A stretch of 64,000 bases of DNA. Origin: Anomaloglossus baeobatrachus (lineage: Eukaryota > Chordata > Amphibia > Anura > Aromobatidae). Shown here piece after piece: positions 11,387 through 21,052 of the stretch. Location: positions 557,902,728 to 557,966,727 of the forward strand of contig NC_134358.1 in the NCBI RefSeq assembly GCF_048569485.1, read 5' to 3'. A program made the translations under genes and the position numbers. The stretch's first letter is position 1. The number at the start of each line of letters is the position of its first letter. The notes under the pieces are model-generated. The model was not told the origin of the DNA and did no database searches. It saw only the letters and a list, made by a program, of their open reading frames with translations.

Positions 11387-12578
11387 TGTGGCGCCCCTGA
11401 CCTGGTCAGGCACCACTGAGTACTGCACCCATGCTGGGGACAGTACAAAACAGGTAATCCAGAAGGCTGACCGAGGTGTGACTACACAGGCGCATAGTGA
11501 TCAGGTCTCACACATGTACCTTTGGGAGGACCCCTGGGGATCCCAGGAGGGGGCGAGGCCTCCATCTCCACTCAAGGGGTGTGGTAGAGAGCCTGGTTGC
11601 TAGGTGACGTAGGCAGGCACAAAGGGAAAAGAGAAGGAGCAGTCTGAAGCAGAGTGTGGAGGAGTGAGGAGCATGGAAGTGGAGCTCAGACAGGAGCAGC
11701 AGTGCAGGTCCCACGAGTGAGCCGGTTTAGTGTGCAGCTCAGGGAGAGCAGAAGCAGACCCTGGAGCTGTTGCAGTCTAACAGCGTCCGCGCAGTGACTA
11801 CTGACGGGGGAGAACGGTCACCTAGTGGTGCCGTCCGAAATCCACACAAGGCTACAGAGAGAGCAACGGAGTGGAGAGTAAGAGGACTGCTAGGGAGGTA
11901 CCAGGCCCGCAGGGGTAACAGGTCCCAGTGCAGGGATAGATTCACCTTTCCCTTGCCAAACCTGCTTGAGGGGGCACTTTACACCCCCAAGACAACACCA
12001 CAGAGTCCGCAGCCACGTAGCAAAGCGAGGGCCCATAGTTCACAGGAGGCAAGCAGCCGGAGTGACCTGGTCCAGGCTACAAGCAAACGGGCCGAAACGA
12101 GGGGAGCAGCAACTTCCCTGGGTGACCCCCGTAGGGACTGCAAGTCGGGGTTACCACAAACAACAGAGGGCTAAGGAAGGCGAGTCAGTAGCCACCCTCA
12201 TAAGTCAGCCTGAAGGACGCCTGGTTCCAGCCTGGTTCATCCCAGCTACGCCCGGGTTACTCACCCTGCCACCTTCTGTGAGTAAAACCCCTGAAAGACA
12301 TTCTGCTTGTGTGGAGTTATTCTGCGCCTTGTGGTCCCACACACCTACACAGGGCCCTGGGGTTTGCCTCACTCTCAGGAGGCTATTACAACTGACTGCA
12401 CCCACCATCAGCCCCAGGCATCCCTTAACCTGCAGTGGCGGTCTCCACTGACCGCAATTCTGAGAGTGGCGTCACGACAATCAAAATAGAAGATTTCCTA
12501 CCTGTGACAAGATCCAGCCGCGTGGAGTCCCTGAAGGTAATGCACAGCTGCACCGACACCGCACCTCGGGGCCCCACA
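11387..12578 (+). repeat. 5' LTR of the cold-shock-domain element
   Basis: A 1192-bp LTR with TG..CA ends (TGTGGCGCC .. GCCCCACA). Most of it closely matches the 3' LTR, but a stretch around 11610-11760 is of a different, longer type. Confidence 0.85.
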
Positions 12579-12582
12579 TATC

Positions 12583-12600
12583 TGGCGTCACGAACAGGAT
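12583..12600 (+). other. Primer-binding site
   Basis: TGGCGTCACGAACAGGAT lies 4 nt after the LTR end. The same 18 nt follows the 5' LTRs at 19655, 42604 and 51766. It starts with TGG, as expected for pairing with a tRNA CCA end; the tRNA is not identified. Confidence 0.75.
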
Positions 12601-12623
12601 AAGGACTAGACCTGTTTAGACAG

Positions 12624-13463
12624 GTGACCATGTGCCTGGGCGGTCCGCTTGAAAAATTGGAAGCGCCGCCATATTGCCACCATGAAAAGCGCGCTGAAAA
12701 ACAACAGCAGCCCGCGCTGGGAGAAGTTACCGCCCACGAAGAGGTGTGGCTACCCAGAGATCCCCTGCAGAGTCCTGACCTCGCAAGTGATGGGAGCGGA
12801 GGCGTTCAGAGACGTCGGGACAGAAAGGGAGCCATAAGCCTGCTGTTGGGAGAGGAGTTGCAGGAAGTGAAGGAATTGGCACTTCGGCTGCAAGAAGAAG
12901 TCAGAAGTCTGCTGCTGAGAGAAGACCTGGAGAGCAGCGACGACGCGGTGAAGATGGCGTCTGAAGACAAAAACTCAGAGCCAGGCTCCGCAGCCTGGTG
13001 GGCCCGAGAGCTTGCCCAGTTCAGCAACCGGCTGGAGGCGAGAATCGTGCAACAGATCAGAGAGGGACGCACAGAGCTTCTGGAGATGGCTGCAGCGGAT
13101 CAGGCCTACGAGAAGAGAGCCACGCGACGAGCGCCAGACCGAGCGGTGACGACTCCGACCCCGATGATGCTACTGATGGGTGAGTCCGGTGTTGCCCCTG
13201 CCAGCGCGAGTGCCCCGACCCCTGCTGCCATGCCCGCGGTCCCAGGAGAGATGCCCGGCGACGCTGAACCAGGCCGCAGAAGCACCCGGCGCGGCCCGCC
13301 AAGTCCAGGCCGCAGAAGCGCCCAGCCCGGCCCGCCAAGATCCCTCCGCAGCCGCGACCCTCCTCCACGCCGCAGGTGTGACGCTGACCCAGGCCGCCGC
13401 CATGCTAGGCCCGGCCCGCCAAGACCCCACCGCAGCAGCGACGCTCGTCCGCGCCGCAAGTGA
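12624..13463 (+). CDS. LTR-element ORF 1, coiled-coil and Pro/Arg-rich, unknown function
   Basis: A 279-codon ORF in the internal region. The N-terminal part follows the leader shared with the related Gypsy element. Residues about 70-160 are rich in Leu/Glu/Arg heptad-like spacing (LQEVKELALRLQEEV), suggesting a coiled coil, and include a segment (EPGSAAWWARELAQF) that recurs in the copy at 19.7 kb. The C-terminal part is low-complexity Pro/Arg/Ala sequence. It may be a diverged gag-like or element-specific protein; no zinc knuckle or enzymatic motif is seen. Fossil element part. Confidence 0.5.
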   Translation: MTMCLGGPLEKLEAPPYCHHEKRAEKQQQPALGEVTAHEEVWLPRDPLQSPDLASDGSGGVQRRRDRKGAISLLLGEELQEVKELALRLQEEVRSLLLREDLESSDDAVKMASEDKNSEPGSAAWWARELAQFSNRLEARIVQQIREGRTELLEMAAADQAYEKRATRRAPDRAVTTPTPMMLLMGESGVAPASASAPTPAAMPAVPGEMPGDAEPGRRSTRRGPPSPGRRSAQPGPPRSLRSRDPPPRRRCDADPGRRHARPGPPRPHRSSDARPRRK

Positions 13464-14706
13464 GGTGCTGAACCAGGCCGCAGCCACGCCAGGTGCGGCC
13501 CGCCAAGCCCAGATCGCTGCAGCGACGCCCAGCTCAGCTCGCCAAGAACCGGCCACAGTAGCGATGCCCGCTAAGACTCCAGCTGCGACCCTGATTGAGA
13601 CTGCAACAGCGACGCTGATCCAGGCCGCCGCCATGCCAGGCGCGGCCCGCCAAGACCAGGCCGCCGCCATGCAGGGCACGGCCCACAAAGACAAGACTGT
13701 ACAATCATTTACCCCGGCCTGCAAGGCCAGAGCAGACACCGCTCCCCAGTCCAAGGAAGTCCCTGCTAGGAAGTCCCTGCTGGGAGAGGACCCCGAATAC
13801 TGGAAGCTGAAGGCTGATCTAGAGGCCCAGTTCCCACAGGAGATGGTGGACCGGTATCTGCTCCCTCCGCACACCCACAGGAAGACTCCTGCAACATCCA
13901 CGCCAAAAAGTCCACCGCCCTGGCCTGCTGATGAACATCCATCCCTAGCGCTGCCACAAGAGGAGTGCTCAGAAGAACTAAGGGGGAGGGGAGGCCAGGA
14001 AGCTGAGAAGCTGACCCCGGAGCCATCAGCAGTGGATCCATGCCCAGAGCCAGAGATGTTGCCATATTCCCGCTGGGATGAAGAGAGCCCGACACCCTCC
14101 GCTGAGGAAGATCTGTCCAGATACATCACCTGGGAGCCTGCAAGCGGTGAGATAGCAGCCAGGCAGGACCCAGCCCGCAGGACACGGCGCCGCAGCAGGA
14201 CAAGGGATCCACCTGCACAGCAGTCTCCAGATAAGAAGGATGAAGTAACAGCCAGAGACTTGGAAGAGAAACGGTCTTTAAGGAGAGCTAAATCCCAGGT
14301 CAGAGGCCCACTTTGTCGTGGAATTGTAGAGGAATTTAGTTTAAAATCTGGATATGGTTTCATAGTTGCACCTGGCATGAAAGAAGGCATCTTTGTGAAC
14401 AGAAGGGATGTTAGAGCCCATTTGCCTAGAGGACATCCAGGAAGAAATTTGCAGATGGGAGATTCAGTGGAGTTTACCAAGCATCAAGGAGAAAGAGGAT
14501 GGTATGCCCTAGATGTTACACCATGTCCCAGAAATCCCAACAGTAAACCTGCTATCTCAACAACAGAAGATAGAGACACAGAAGAAGAGGAAAGAAAAGA
14601 CAAAGAACCCATTGATGAGACCACTACAGATGATGACAGAGATGGAGAAAGCAACAGGTGCCACAGCCCTACAGGCCCAAGCCCTGGTGAGGAGGAATCT
14701 GTGTAA
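13180..14706 (+). CDS. LTR-element ORF 2 with C-terminal cold-shock domain
   Basis: A 508-codon ORF. Residues 1 to about 175 are Ala-rich and built of degenerate repeats around GAARQ and QAAA. The middle is Pro/Glu-rich, and residues about 325-345 are Arg-rich. Residues about 379-448 (nt 14314-14523) match a eukaryotic cold-shock domain: an RNP1-like KSGYGFI, an RNP2-like GIFVNRRDV, the long linker typical of Y-box proteins, then GDSVEF and GWYALDVTP. The tail is acidic (EDRDTEEEERKDKE). Base composition shifts from strongly GC-rich to more AT-rich near 14270, just before the domain, consistent with capture of a host coding segment. The domain would bind single-stranded RNA or DNA; a role in packaging or protecting element RNA is inference. 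Part of a fossil LTR element. Confidence 0.75.
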   Translation: MSPVLPLPARVPRPLLPCPRSQERCPATLNQAAEAPGAARQVQAAEAPSPARQDPSAAATLLHAAGVTLTQAAAMLGPARQDPTAAATLVRAASEVLNQAAATPGAARQAQIAAATPSSARQEPATVAMPAKTPAATLIETATATLIQAAAMPGAARQDQAAAMQGTAHKDKTVQSFTPACKARADTAPQSKEVPARKSLLGEDPEYWKLKADLEAQFPQEMVDRYLLPPHTHRKTPATSTPKSPPPWPADEHPSLALPQEECSEELRGRGGQEAEKLTPEPSAVDPCPEPEMLPYSRWDEESPTPSAEEDLSRYITWEPASGEIAARQDPARRTRRRSRTRDPPAQQSPDKKDEVTARDLEEKRSLRRAKSQVRGPLCRGIVEEFSLKSGYGFIVAPGMKEGIFVNRRDVRAHLPRGHPGRNLQMGDSVEFTKHQGERGWYALDVTPCPRNPNSKPAISTTEDRDTEEEERKDKEPIDETTTDDDRDGESNRCHSPTGPSPGEEESV

Positions 14707-15352
14707 AGCATGTAAAGTAAAGTACAGAAGTTAAAGTTTGAAGTTTTGCAACGTTTACAAGTTCAAGAAATGTGCCCACATGAACTAATGTGAGAAACCC
14801 ATGAACCTTAAGGCTATGAACTGGCTATAGCCACAAACTCTCGCAGTGTACATAGTTACCCCAGAGGTACCACCACCAGAGCCAGCCTGTTTAGGGGCCT
14901 GGCTCGCCTGCAACCAGGGAGCACGCCTGTTTATGGGGCCTGGCTCACCTGCAACCAGGGAGCACGCCTGTTTATGGGGCCTGGCTCACCTGCAACCAGG
15001 GAGCACGCCTGTTTATGGGGCCTGGCTCTCCACCACAAAGAGGGTACCTGGTTGGCACCAACTGTGGAGGCCGCCTCTACATCCTGCCAGAAGAGGCTGA
15101 AGGCGCGGCTCCACCAGGCCAGGTATACCCTGAAACCACCAACCCATGAAAGCCGCCTCTACATCCTGCCAGAAGTGGCTGAAGGCGCGGCCAACGTGAG
15201 AGGGTTTAGGGTGGGTTAACGGACTTGTGGGTGGAGGGTGGTGATGTATGGTACCTGGTGGTTTTAAAACGTTTTACCATGTTTTACTGTTTTATGCATT
15301 TTAAAATGTTGTCTTGCAGCCCGAGGACGTGCTGGTGATAACTAAGGGGGAA

Positions 15353-16472
15353 TGTGGCGCCCCTGACCTGGTCAGGCACCACTGAGTACTGCACCCATGC
15401 TGGGGACAGTACAAAAACAGGTAATCCAGAAGGCTGACCGAGGTGTGACTACACAGGCGCATAGTGATCAGGTCTCACACATGTACCTTTGGGAGGACCC
15501 CTGGGGATCCCAGGAGGGGGCGAGGCCTCCATCTCCACTCAAGGGGTGTGGTAGAGAGCCTGGTTGCTAGGTGACGTAGGCAAGAACAGGAGAGGAGGGA
15601 ACAGTGAGCCAGGCAGTTGAGTGGTGAAGTTCAGGGAGAGCAGAAGCAGACCCTGTAGCTCCACACGATTCTGACAACGTACGCGCAGTGACTACTGACG
15701 GGGGAGAACGGTCACCTGGCATTGCTGCCCGAAATCCACACACAGCTAGAGAGAGAGCAACGGAGTGGAAAGTAAGGAGACTGTCAGGGTGGTACCAGGC
15801 CCGCAGGGGTAACAGGTCCCAGTGCAGGGATAGATTCACCTTTCCCTTGCCAAACCTGCTTGAGGGGGCACTTTACACCCCCAAGACAACACCACAGAGT
15901 CCGCAGCCACGTAGCAAGACGAGGGCCCATAGTTCACAGGAGGCAAGCAGCCGGAGTGACCTGGTCCAGGCTACAAGCAAACGGGCCGAAACGAGGGGAG
16001 CAGCAACTTCCCTGGGTGACCCCCATAGGGACTGCAAGTCGGGGTTACCACAAACAACAGAGGGCTAAGGAAGGCGAGTCAGTAGCCACCCTCATAAGTC
16101 AGCCTGAAGGACGCCTGGTTCCAGCCTGGTTCATCCCAGCTACGCCCGGGCTACTCACCCTGCCATCAACAGTGAGTAAAACCCCTGAAAGACATTTTGC
16201 TTGTGTGGAGTTATTCTGCGCCTTGTGGTTCCACACACTTACACAGGGCCCTGGGGCTTGCCTCACTCTCAGGAGGCTATTACAACTGACTGCACCCACC
16301 ATCAGCCCCAGGCATCCCTTAACCTGCAGTGGCGGTCCTCACTGACCGCAATTCTGAGAGTGGCGTCACGACAATCAAAATAGAAGATTTCCTACCTGTG
16401 ACAAGATCCAGCCGCGTGGAGTCCCTGAAGGTAATGCACAGCTGCACCGACACCGCACCTCGGGGCCCCACA
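15353..16472 (+). repeat. 3' LTR of the cold-shock-domain element
   Basis: A 1120-bp LTR beginning TGTGGCGCC after a purine tract and ending CCCCACA, followed by TTAG. It lacks the longer variant segment present in the 5' LTR. Confidence 0.85.
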
Positions 16473-16476
16473 TTAG

Positions 16477-17422
16477 CGTTTCTTGTTGCCAATAGTGTCG
16501 TTACCAAGACATAGTCTGTCGTGCTCTACACAGCTCAAAAATGATGCTTCGGGCACAATACCTGTCATTGCCCTACGTCATCAGTCATGGAGATGGATGG
16601 TGGACAGATCATGACTGGTGGCCACTTCTTTGACCGCTTTGACTTTACATTATATTTCCTTTATTCACATCTATTGTGTTTTGTTCTCAGAGAAAGCCGA
16701 GGTCTGATGTGACCTCAATACCGGCTAAGTAGAAAAAGGACTCATCTGGTCCTCGCCCGTCTTCCTTGGTAGTTGTAACGTTCAGTCCAGAGGTGGATCC
16801 ACAGGACCATGCACCGGACTCCCCCAGAGAGACAACCAGGAGTGTACCCCTATACAGGGACTGTCCAGTGGCCTCCCCAGAGGGCCTAGATGCACAGCAG
16901 CCAGGACACAAGTAAGTTCGGGTTTCGTGTCCTTCAAATGTCCGTACGGGATATGGTGACTAGTCCAACGGTAGGCGTGGGCAGGACGGAAGACTGGAAC
17001 CGGGTACGGGTGCCGAGTGGAAACAGCAGACGGAGTCCGGGTCCAGCGAGGAGTGCAGGCTGATGTGCCAGATGGAATCCAGAACCGGCAACGAGTACAG
17101 GCTGGTGGAAAATGACGGGATCCACAGCTGATAGTCACCGGGTCAACTCCTAGGAAACCGGCAGGCTGGACACACTCAGATTGGCAGTCGGACCCTGTGG
17201 ACAGAGATAGGGTTAACCTGGGTACGAAGCACAGAGGAACCTGAACACCTAGCGCAAGAGGTAAACTACAAGAACACGTTTAACAGGCACCGCCCACAAG
17301 GAAAAGGAAGTCTTATATACCCTATACCTGTAATCAGCCATATTCTGTTTCAGCGACACTGGCCCTGTAAGAAGAGGTGAGTGGGCGCGCCCATGCCCTA
17401 GTGCGCATGCGCGAGGCCTGAG
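16477..17422. other. Unclassified sequence
   Basis: Moderately GC-rich from about 16680, with no supported exon or terminal repeats. The stretch from about 16690 to 17422 has the look of non-autonomous element sequence (GCGCGCCCATGCC, GTGCGCATGCGCGAGG), but no boundaries could be fixed. Confidence 0.3.
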
Positions 17423-18501
17423 TGACTCGCCCACCCCAGGGCTATGGGACACCCGGTGCCGGGCCGGACTAGTCCGGTGGTAGACAGTGGTGGCTGGGCC
17501 CGGCTCCGTGGCCCTGGTGGGTGTCAGTAGAATATGTGGCTTGCTGAATAAAGGTTGTGTTCGTGACGCCACCTGTGGTATGCGGCTATTAAGCCGCCGC
17601 TGCTGTGTGAGGCCACCGGGATGATGTTATGGCAGCAATGGTGGTACTGCTCCCCACAGGTGGAGCAATGCCCGGGGCACAGTTGGTGCTCGTGAATGTC
17701 TATGCAGCTGAAATAACAGAGACCACTCCAAGGGTGCAGTTCAAGTTCTTTACTCACACTTCTTGTCACAGCGCTGTAGGGACCCTTGGACTGCTGGGAC
17801 CACTGTCAGGGACCTCCGCCGTTTCTGGGTGATTCTGAGAGTGAAAGCCGGTGCCCTTCTCTTAGTGTCTCTTTCTTCTGCTGTCTTCCTTAGCCTTGCC
17901 TTTGTTAGGATGAACCTGGCTTGGCCTCCACTACAGCCTCCAGGCTGGGGGGTCACCTGTCGGCTGATTACCCCTTTTCTGGAAGTTCTGCTATGGGTTC
18001 TGGCCCTGGGAGTCTACAACGTTCCCTGGGCCTCGGTTTCTACTGTTTGGAGATGATTTTGCACTCCTCCAGTCTCTAGGGACCGTCCCCTGTCGCAGCT
18101 TGATCCCTCCACCGATGTTATTGTGGACCAGGCCACCCTAGCTCTAAACTGCCCCGACAGCTATACAGACTACCCGTGGCCCTGCGACTCCTTCTGTCTT
18201 CTACGTGGTGTCACCTTCTTTCTTTCTTTCTTTCTTTCCTCCTTGCCTGCCTCCAGCAGGCCTCCTCCTCCCTCCTTTCTCTCGTTCTTCTTCCCCAACT
18301 ACATGCTGGCTCCTCACACTCTCCCTCCCTGAGGTAGACTAACTAAACTTGACCTTCCTCTCTGTGTCTGCTCTCAGATGGCTCCTCCCACCTCCCCAGT
18401 TGCTAAGCTGTACCCTATAGGAGCAGGGATGGGTCTTACGGCCCCTCCCAGCATGCAGCATGGGGGGGTAACTGCCACTTTCCCTGGTCCCAGTGTGTAC
18501 C
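17423..18501 (-). repeat. Reversed LTR of the 41-kb element family, interrupted
   Basis: Read on the minus strand this matches the LTR at 41313-42599: it starts TGACTCGCCCACCCCAGGG on the plus strand (the complement of the LTR end GGGCGAGTCA) and runs to near the LTR start, where the element at 18502 interrupts it. Shared landmarks include CGTGACGCCACCTGTGG and GGAGCAGGGATGGGTCTTA. No primer-binding site lies beside it, so it is a solo LTR or a 3' LTR. Confidence 0.75.
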
Positions 18502-20075
18502 TGTGGCGCCCCTGACCTGGTCAGGCACCACTGAGTACTGCACCCATGCTGGGGACAGTACAATACAGGTAATCCAGAAGGCTGACCGAGGTGTGACTAC
18601 ACAGGCGCATAGTGATCAGGTCTCACACATGTACCTATGAGAGGACCCCTGGGGATCCCAGGAGGGGGAAAAGCCTTCACCTCCACTGGAATAGTGGAGG
18701 GGGCCAAAAGCCTCCATCTCCTCTCAAGGGGTGTGGTAAGAGAGCCTGGTTGCTAGGTGGCGTAGGCAAGAACAGGAGAGGAGGAGCAGTGAGCCGGTTC
18801 AGTGCAGAGTCCAGGGAGCTCCGAGGAGAGCAGACCCCTACCCCTGGGGCTGTGCAGTCTGACAGCGTCCGCGCAGTGGCTACCGACGGGGGAGAACGGT
18901 CACCTAGGAGTGCTACCCGAAACCCATCTCCAGCTAGAGAGAGAGCACAGAGTGGGAAGTAAGGAGACTGCTAGGGAGAACCAGGCCCAAACGGGCGGCA
19001 GATCCCGGAGCGGGGATAGATCCACCTTTCCCTGCTAAACCTGCCGGTGTGGGGCCCTCAAAGCCCACATCACAACACCACAAAAGCCGCAGCCACGTAG
19101 CCACAGTTAGGGCCCATAGTTCACAGGAGGCAAGCAGCTGGAGTGATCTGGTCCAGGCGACAAGCAAACGGCAAACGAAGGGGAGAGAGGCTTCAGCAAC
19201 TTCCCTGGGTGACCCCCATAGGGACTAAAAGTCGGGGTTACCCCAAACCACCAAGGGCTAAGGAAGGCGAGTTGGTAGTCACCATCAGAAGTCAGCCTGA
19301 AGGATACCTGGTTCCCGCCTGGTTCATCCCAGCTACGCCCGGGTTACTCACCCTGCCACCTGAAGTGAGTAAAACCCCTGAAAGACATCCTGCGTGTGTG
19401 GAGTTATTCTGCGCCTTGTGGTACTACGCACCTACACAGGCCCTGGGGCTTGCCTCACTCTCAGGAGGCTATTCCAACTAACTGCACTCACCATCAGCCC
19501 CAGGCGTCCCTCAACCTGCAGTGGCGGTCCCCACTGACCGCAATACTGAGAGTGGCGTCACGACAAATAGAAGATTCCCTACCTGTGACGAGATCCAGCC
19601 GAGTGGAGTCCCTGAAGGTAATGCACCGACACAACACCAGTGGGGCTTCACATCTGGCGTCACGAACAGGATAAGGACTAGACCTGTTCAGACAGGTGAC
19701 CATGTGCCTGGGCGGTCCGCTTGAAAAATTGGAAGCGCCGCCATATTGCCACCATGAAAAGCGCACTGAAAAACAACAGCAGCCCGCGCTGGGAGAAGTT
19801 ACCGCCCACGAAGAGGTGTGGCTACCCAGAGATCCCCTGCAGAGTTCTGACCTCGCTTGTGAAGAGAGCGGAAGCGTCCAGAGACGGCGGAACGGAAAAG
19901 AAGCCAGCAGCTTGTTGTTAGAGAAAATGGCGTCTGAATGCAGAGACCCAGAGCCAGGCTCCGCTGCCTGGTGGTGTCGGGAGCTCGCCGAGTTCTGCGA
20001 TCAACTGGAGGCCAGAGTCGGAAGGCTGATCAGAGAGGGACGTGCGGAGTTCCTGGGAATGACCGCGGCGGTTCA
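18502..20075 (+). mobile_element. Second copy of the cold-shock-domain LTR family, cut by assembly gap
   Basis: A 1151-bp 5' LTR (18502-19652) closely related to that at 11387 is followed by the same primer-binding site (19655-19672) and leader, and by a start of ORF 1 (from 19696) that parallels the copy at 12624. The sequence then enters the N gap, so the Ala-rich/cold-shock part and 3' LTR are not visible. It is inserted in a reversed LTR of another family. Confidence 0.8.
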
Positions 20076-20275
20076 NNNNNNNNNNNNNNNNNNNNNNNNN
20101 NNNNNNNNNNNNNNNNNNNNNNNNNNNNNNNNNNNNNNNNNNNNNNNNNNNNNNNNNNNNNNNNNNNNNNNNNNNNNNNNNNNNNNNNNNNNNNNNNNNN
20201 NNNNNNNNNNNNNNNNNNNNNNNNNNNNNNNNNNNNNNNNNNNNNNNNNNNNNNNNNNNNNNNNNNNNNNNNNNN
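20076..20275. other. Assembly gap (200 N)
   Basis: Exactly 200 N, probably a placeholder of unknown true size. The rest of the LTR element that begins at 18502 should lie here, and missing upstream scin exons could also. Confidence 0.95.
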
Positions 20276-20655
20276 AGATGCACTTGTAATTACTGTCGGG
20301 TGTAAGGAGTCGGTGAGTTCTGCCCCTCATGGCCCTGCACTGAGCAGAAAGCAATGATGTAGTTTTCTCTGGGGTTGCTGCATTTAGTTTAACGTCACTA
20401 AATTTCAATGAAAAAAGAAGACGGGAGAGTTCAGGATAATAAACAAAGTCATATAATACGTCAGCTATAAAGGTGATATCAGAATCCAGACGTGAGATTA
20501 ATGGCGTCAACAGTCACTGAATCACAGAATCATCCATGAGATAAACTGGAAAGTGACTTGAGAGTCTTAGCACGATTAGATAAGACTGACTGCAATCACT
20601 GCTGCGAAGCCAGACACAGCCCCACGACAACACTGATGCTGGATTTAGAAGAAAA
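20276..20655. other. Intronic sequence, no feature seen
   Basis: Sequence between the gap and the TA microsatellite upstream of the first visible scin exon. No coding exon is evident. Confidence 0.4.
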
Positions 20656-20888
<233 letters not shown>

Positions 20889-20902
20889 CTTATTTTACAC
20901 AG

Positions 20903-21052
20903 GAAATTTACCAGTGGTGCGGGGAGAAATGTAACAAGTATGAGCGAACCAAAGCAGCACAACTTGCCAACGGCATCCGGAACAATGAAAGGAAAGGCAG
21001 AGCCAAACTAATCGTTGTGGAGGATGGAAGTGAGTCTGGTGATCTTATAAAG
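20903..21052 (+). CDS. scin exon (G2 end), 50 codons
   Basis: Acceptor TTACACAG, donor GTAAAA; phase 0 at both ends. Encodes [10 protein letters not shown] through GDLIK, matching the second half of gelsolin repeat G2. Confidence 0.95.

Larger units (their letters stand above)
11387..16472 (+). mobile_element. Non-autonomous LTR retroelement carrying a cold-shock-domain ORF
   Basis: An LTR element fossil flanked by the 4-bp duplication TTAG (11383-11386 and 16473-16476). Parts: 5' LTR, an 18-nt primer-binding site at 12583, an upstream ORF with coiled-coil character, an Ala-rich ORF ending in a cold-shock domain, a 3' untranslated stretch with a short tandem repeat (about 14885-15030), a conserved block at 15317-15334, a purine tract (15344-15352) and the 3' LTR. 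No protease, reverse transcriptase or integrase is present, so it would depend on another element. Leader and 3' region are clearly homologous to the Gypsy element at 50679-58774, in which gag-pol occupies the equivalent place. LTR similarity suggests a fairly recent insertion. Confidence 0.85.

Noticed and set aside
13170-14480. 436-codon minus-strand ORF
   Set aside because: A shadow opposite the GC-rich, Ala-coding ORF of the LTR element; no domain and biased composition.
16655-16735. Possible terminal exon after TTGTTCTCAG (frame RKPRSDVTSIPAK, stop)
   Set aside because: A good acceptor-like tract, but only 13 codons with no recognisable family; not enough to call.
1-20075. Missing scin exons for G1 and early G2
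   Set aside because: Looked for codons around the G1 core and the WDSFNKGDCF region upstream; nothing convincing was found, so none is annotated.
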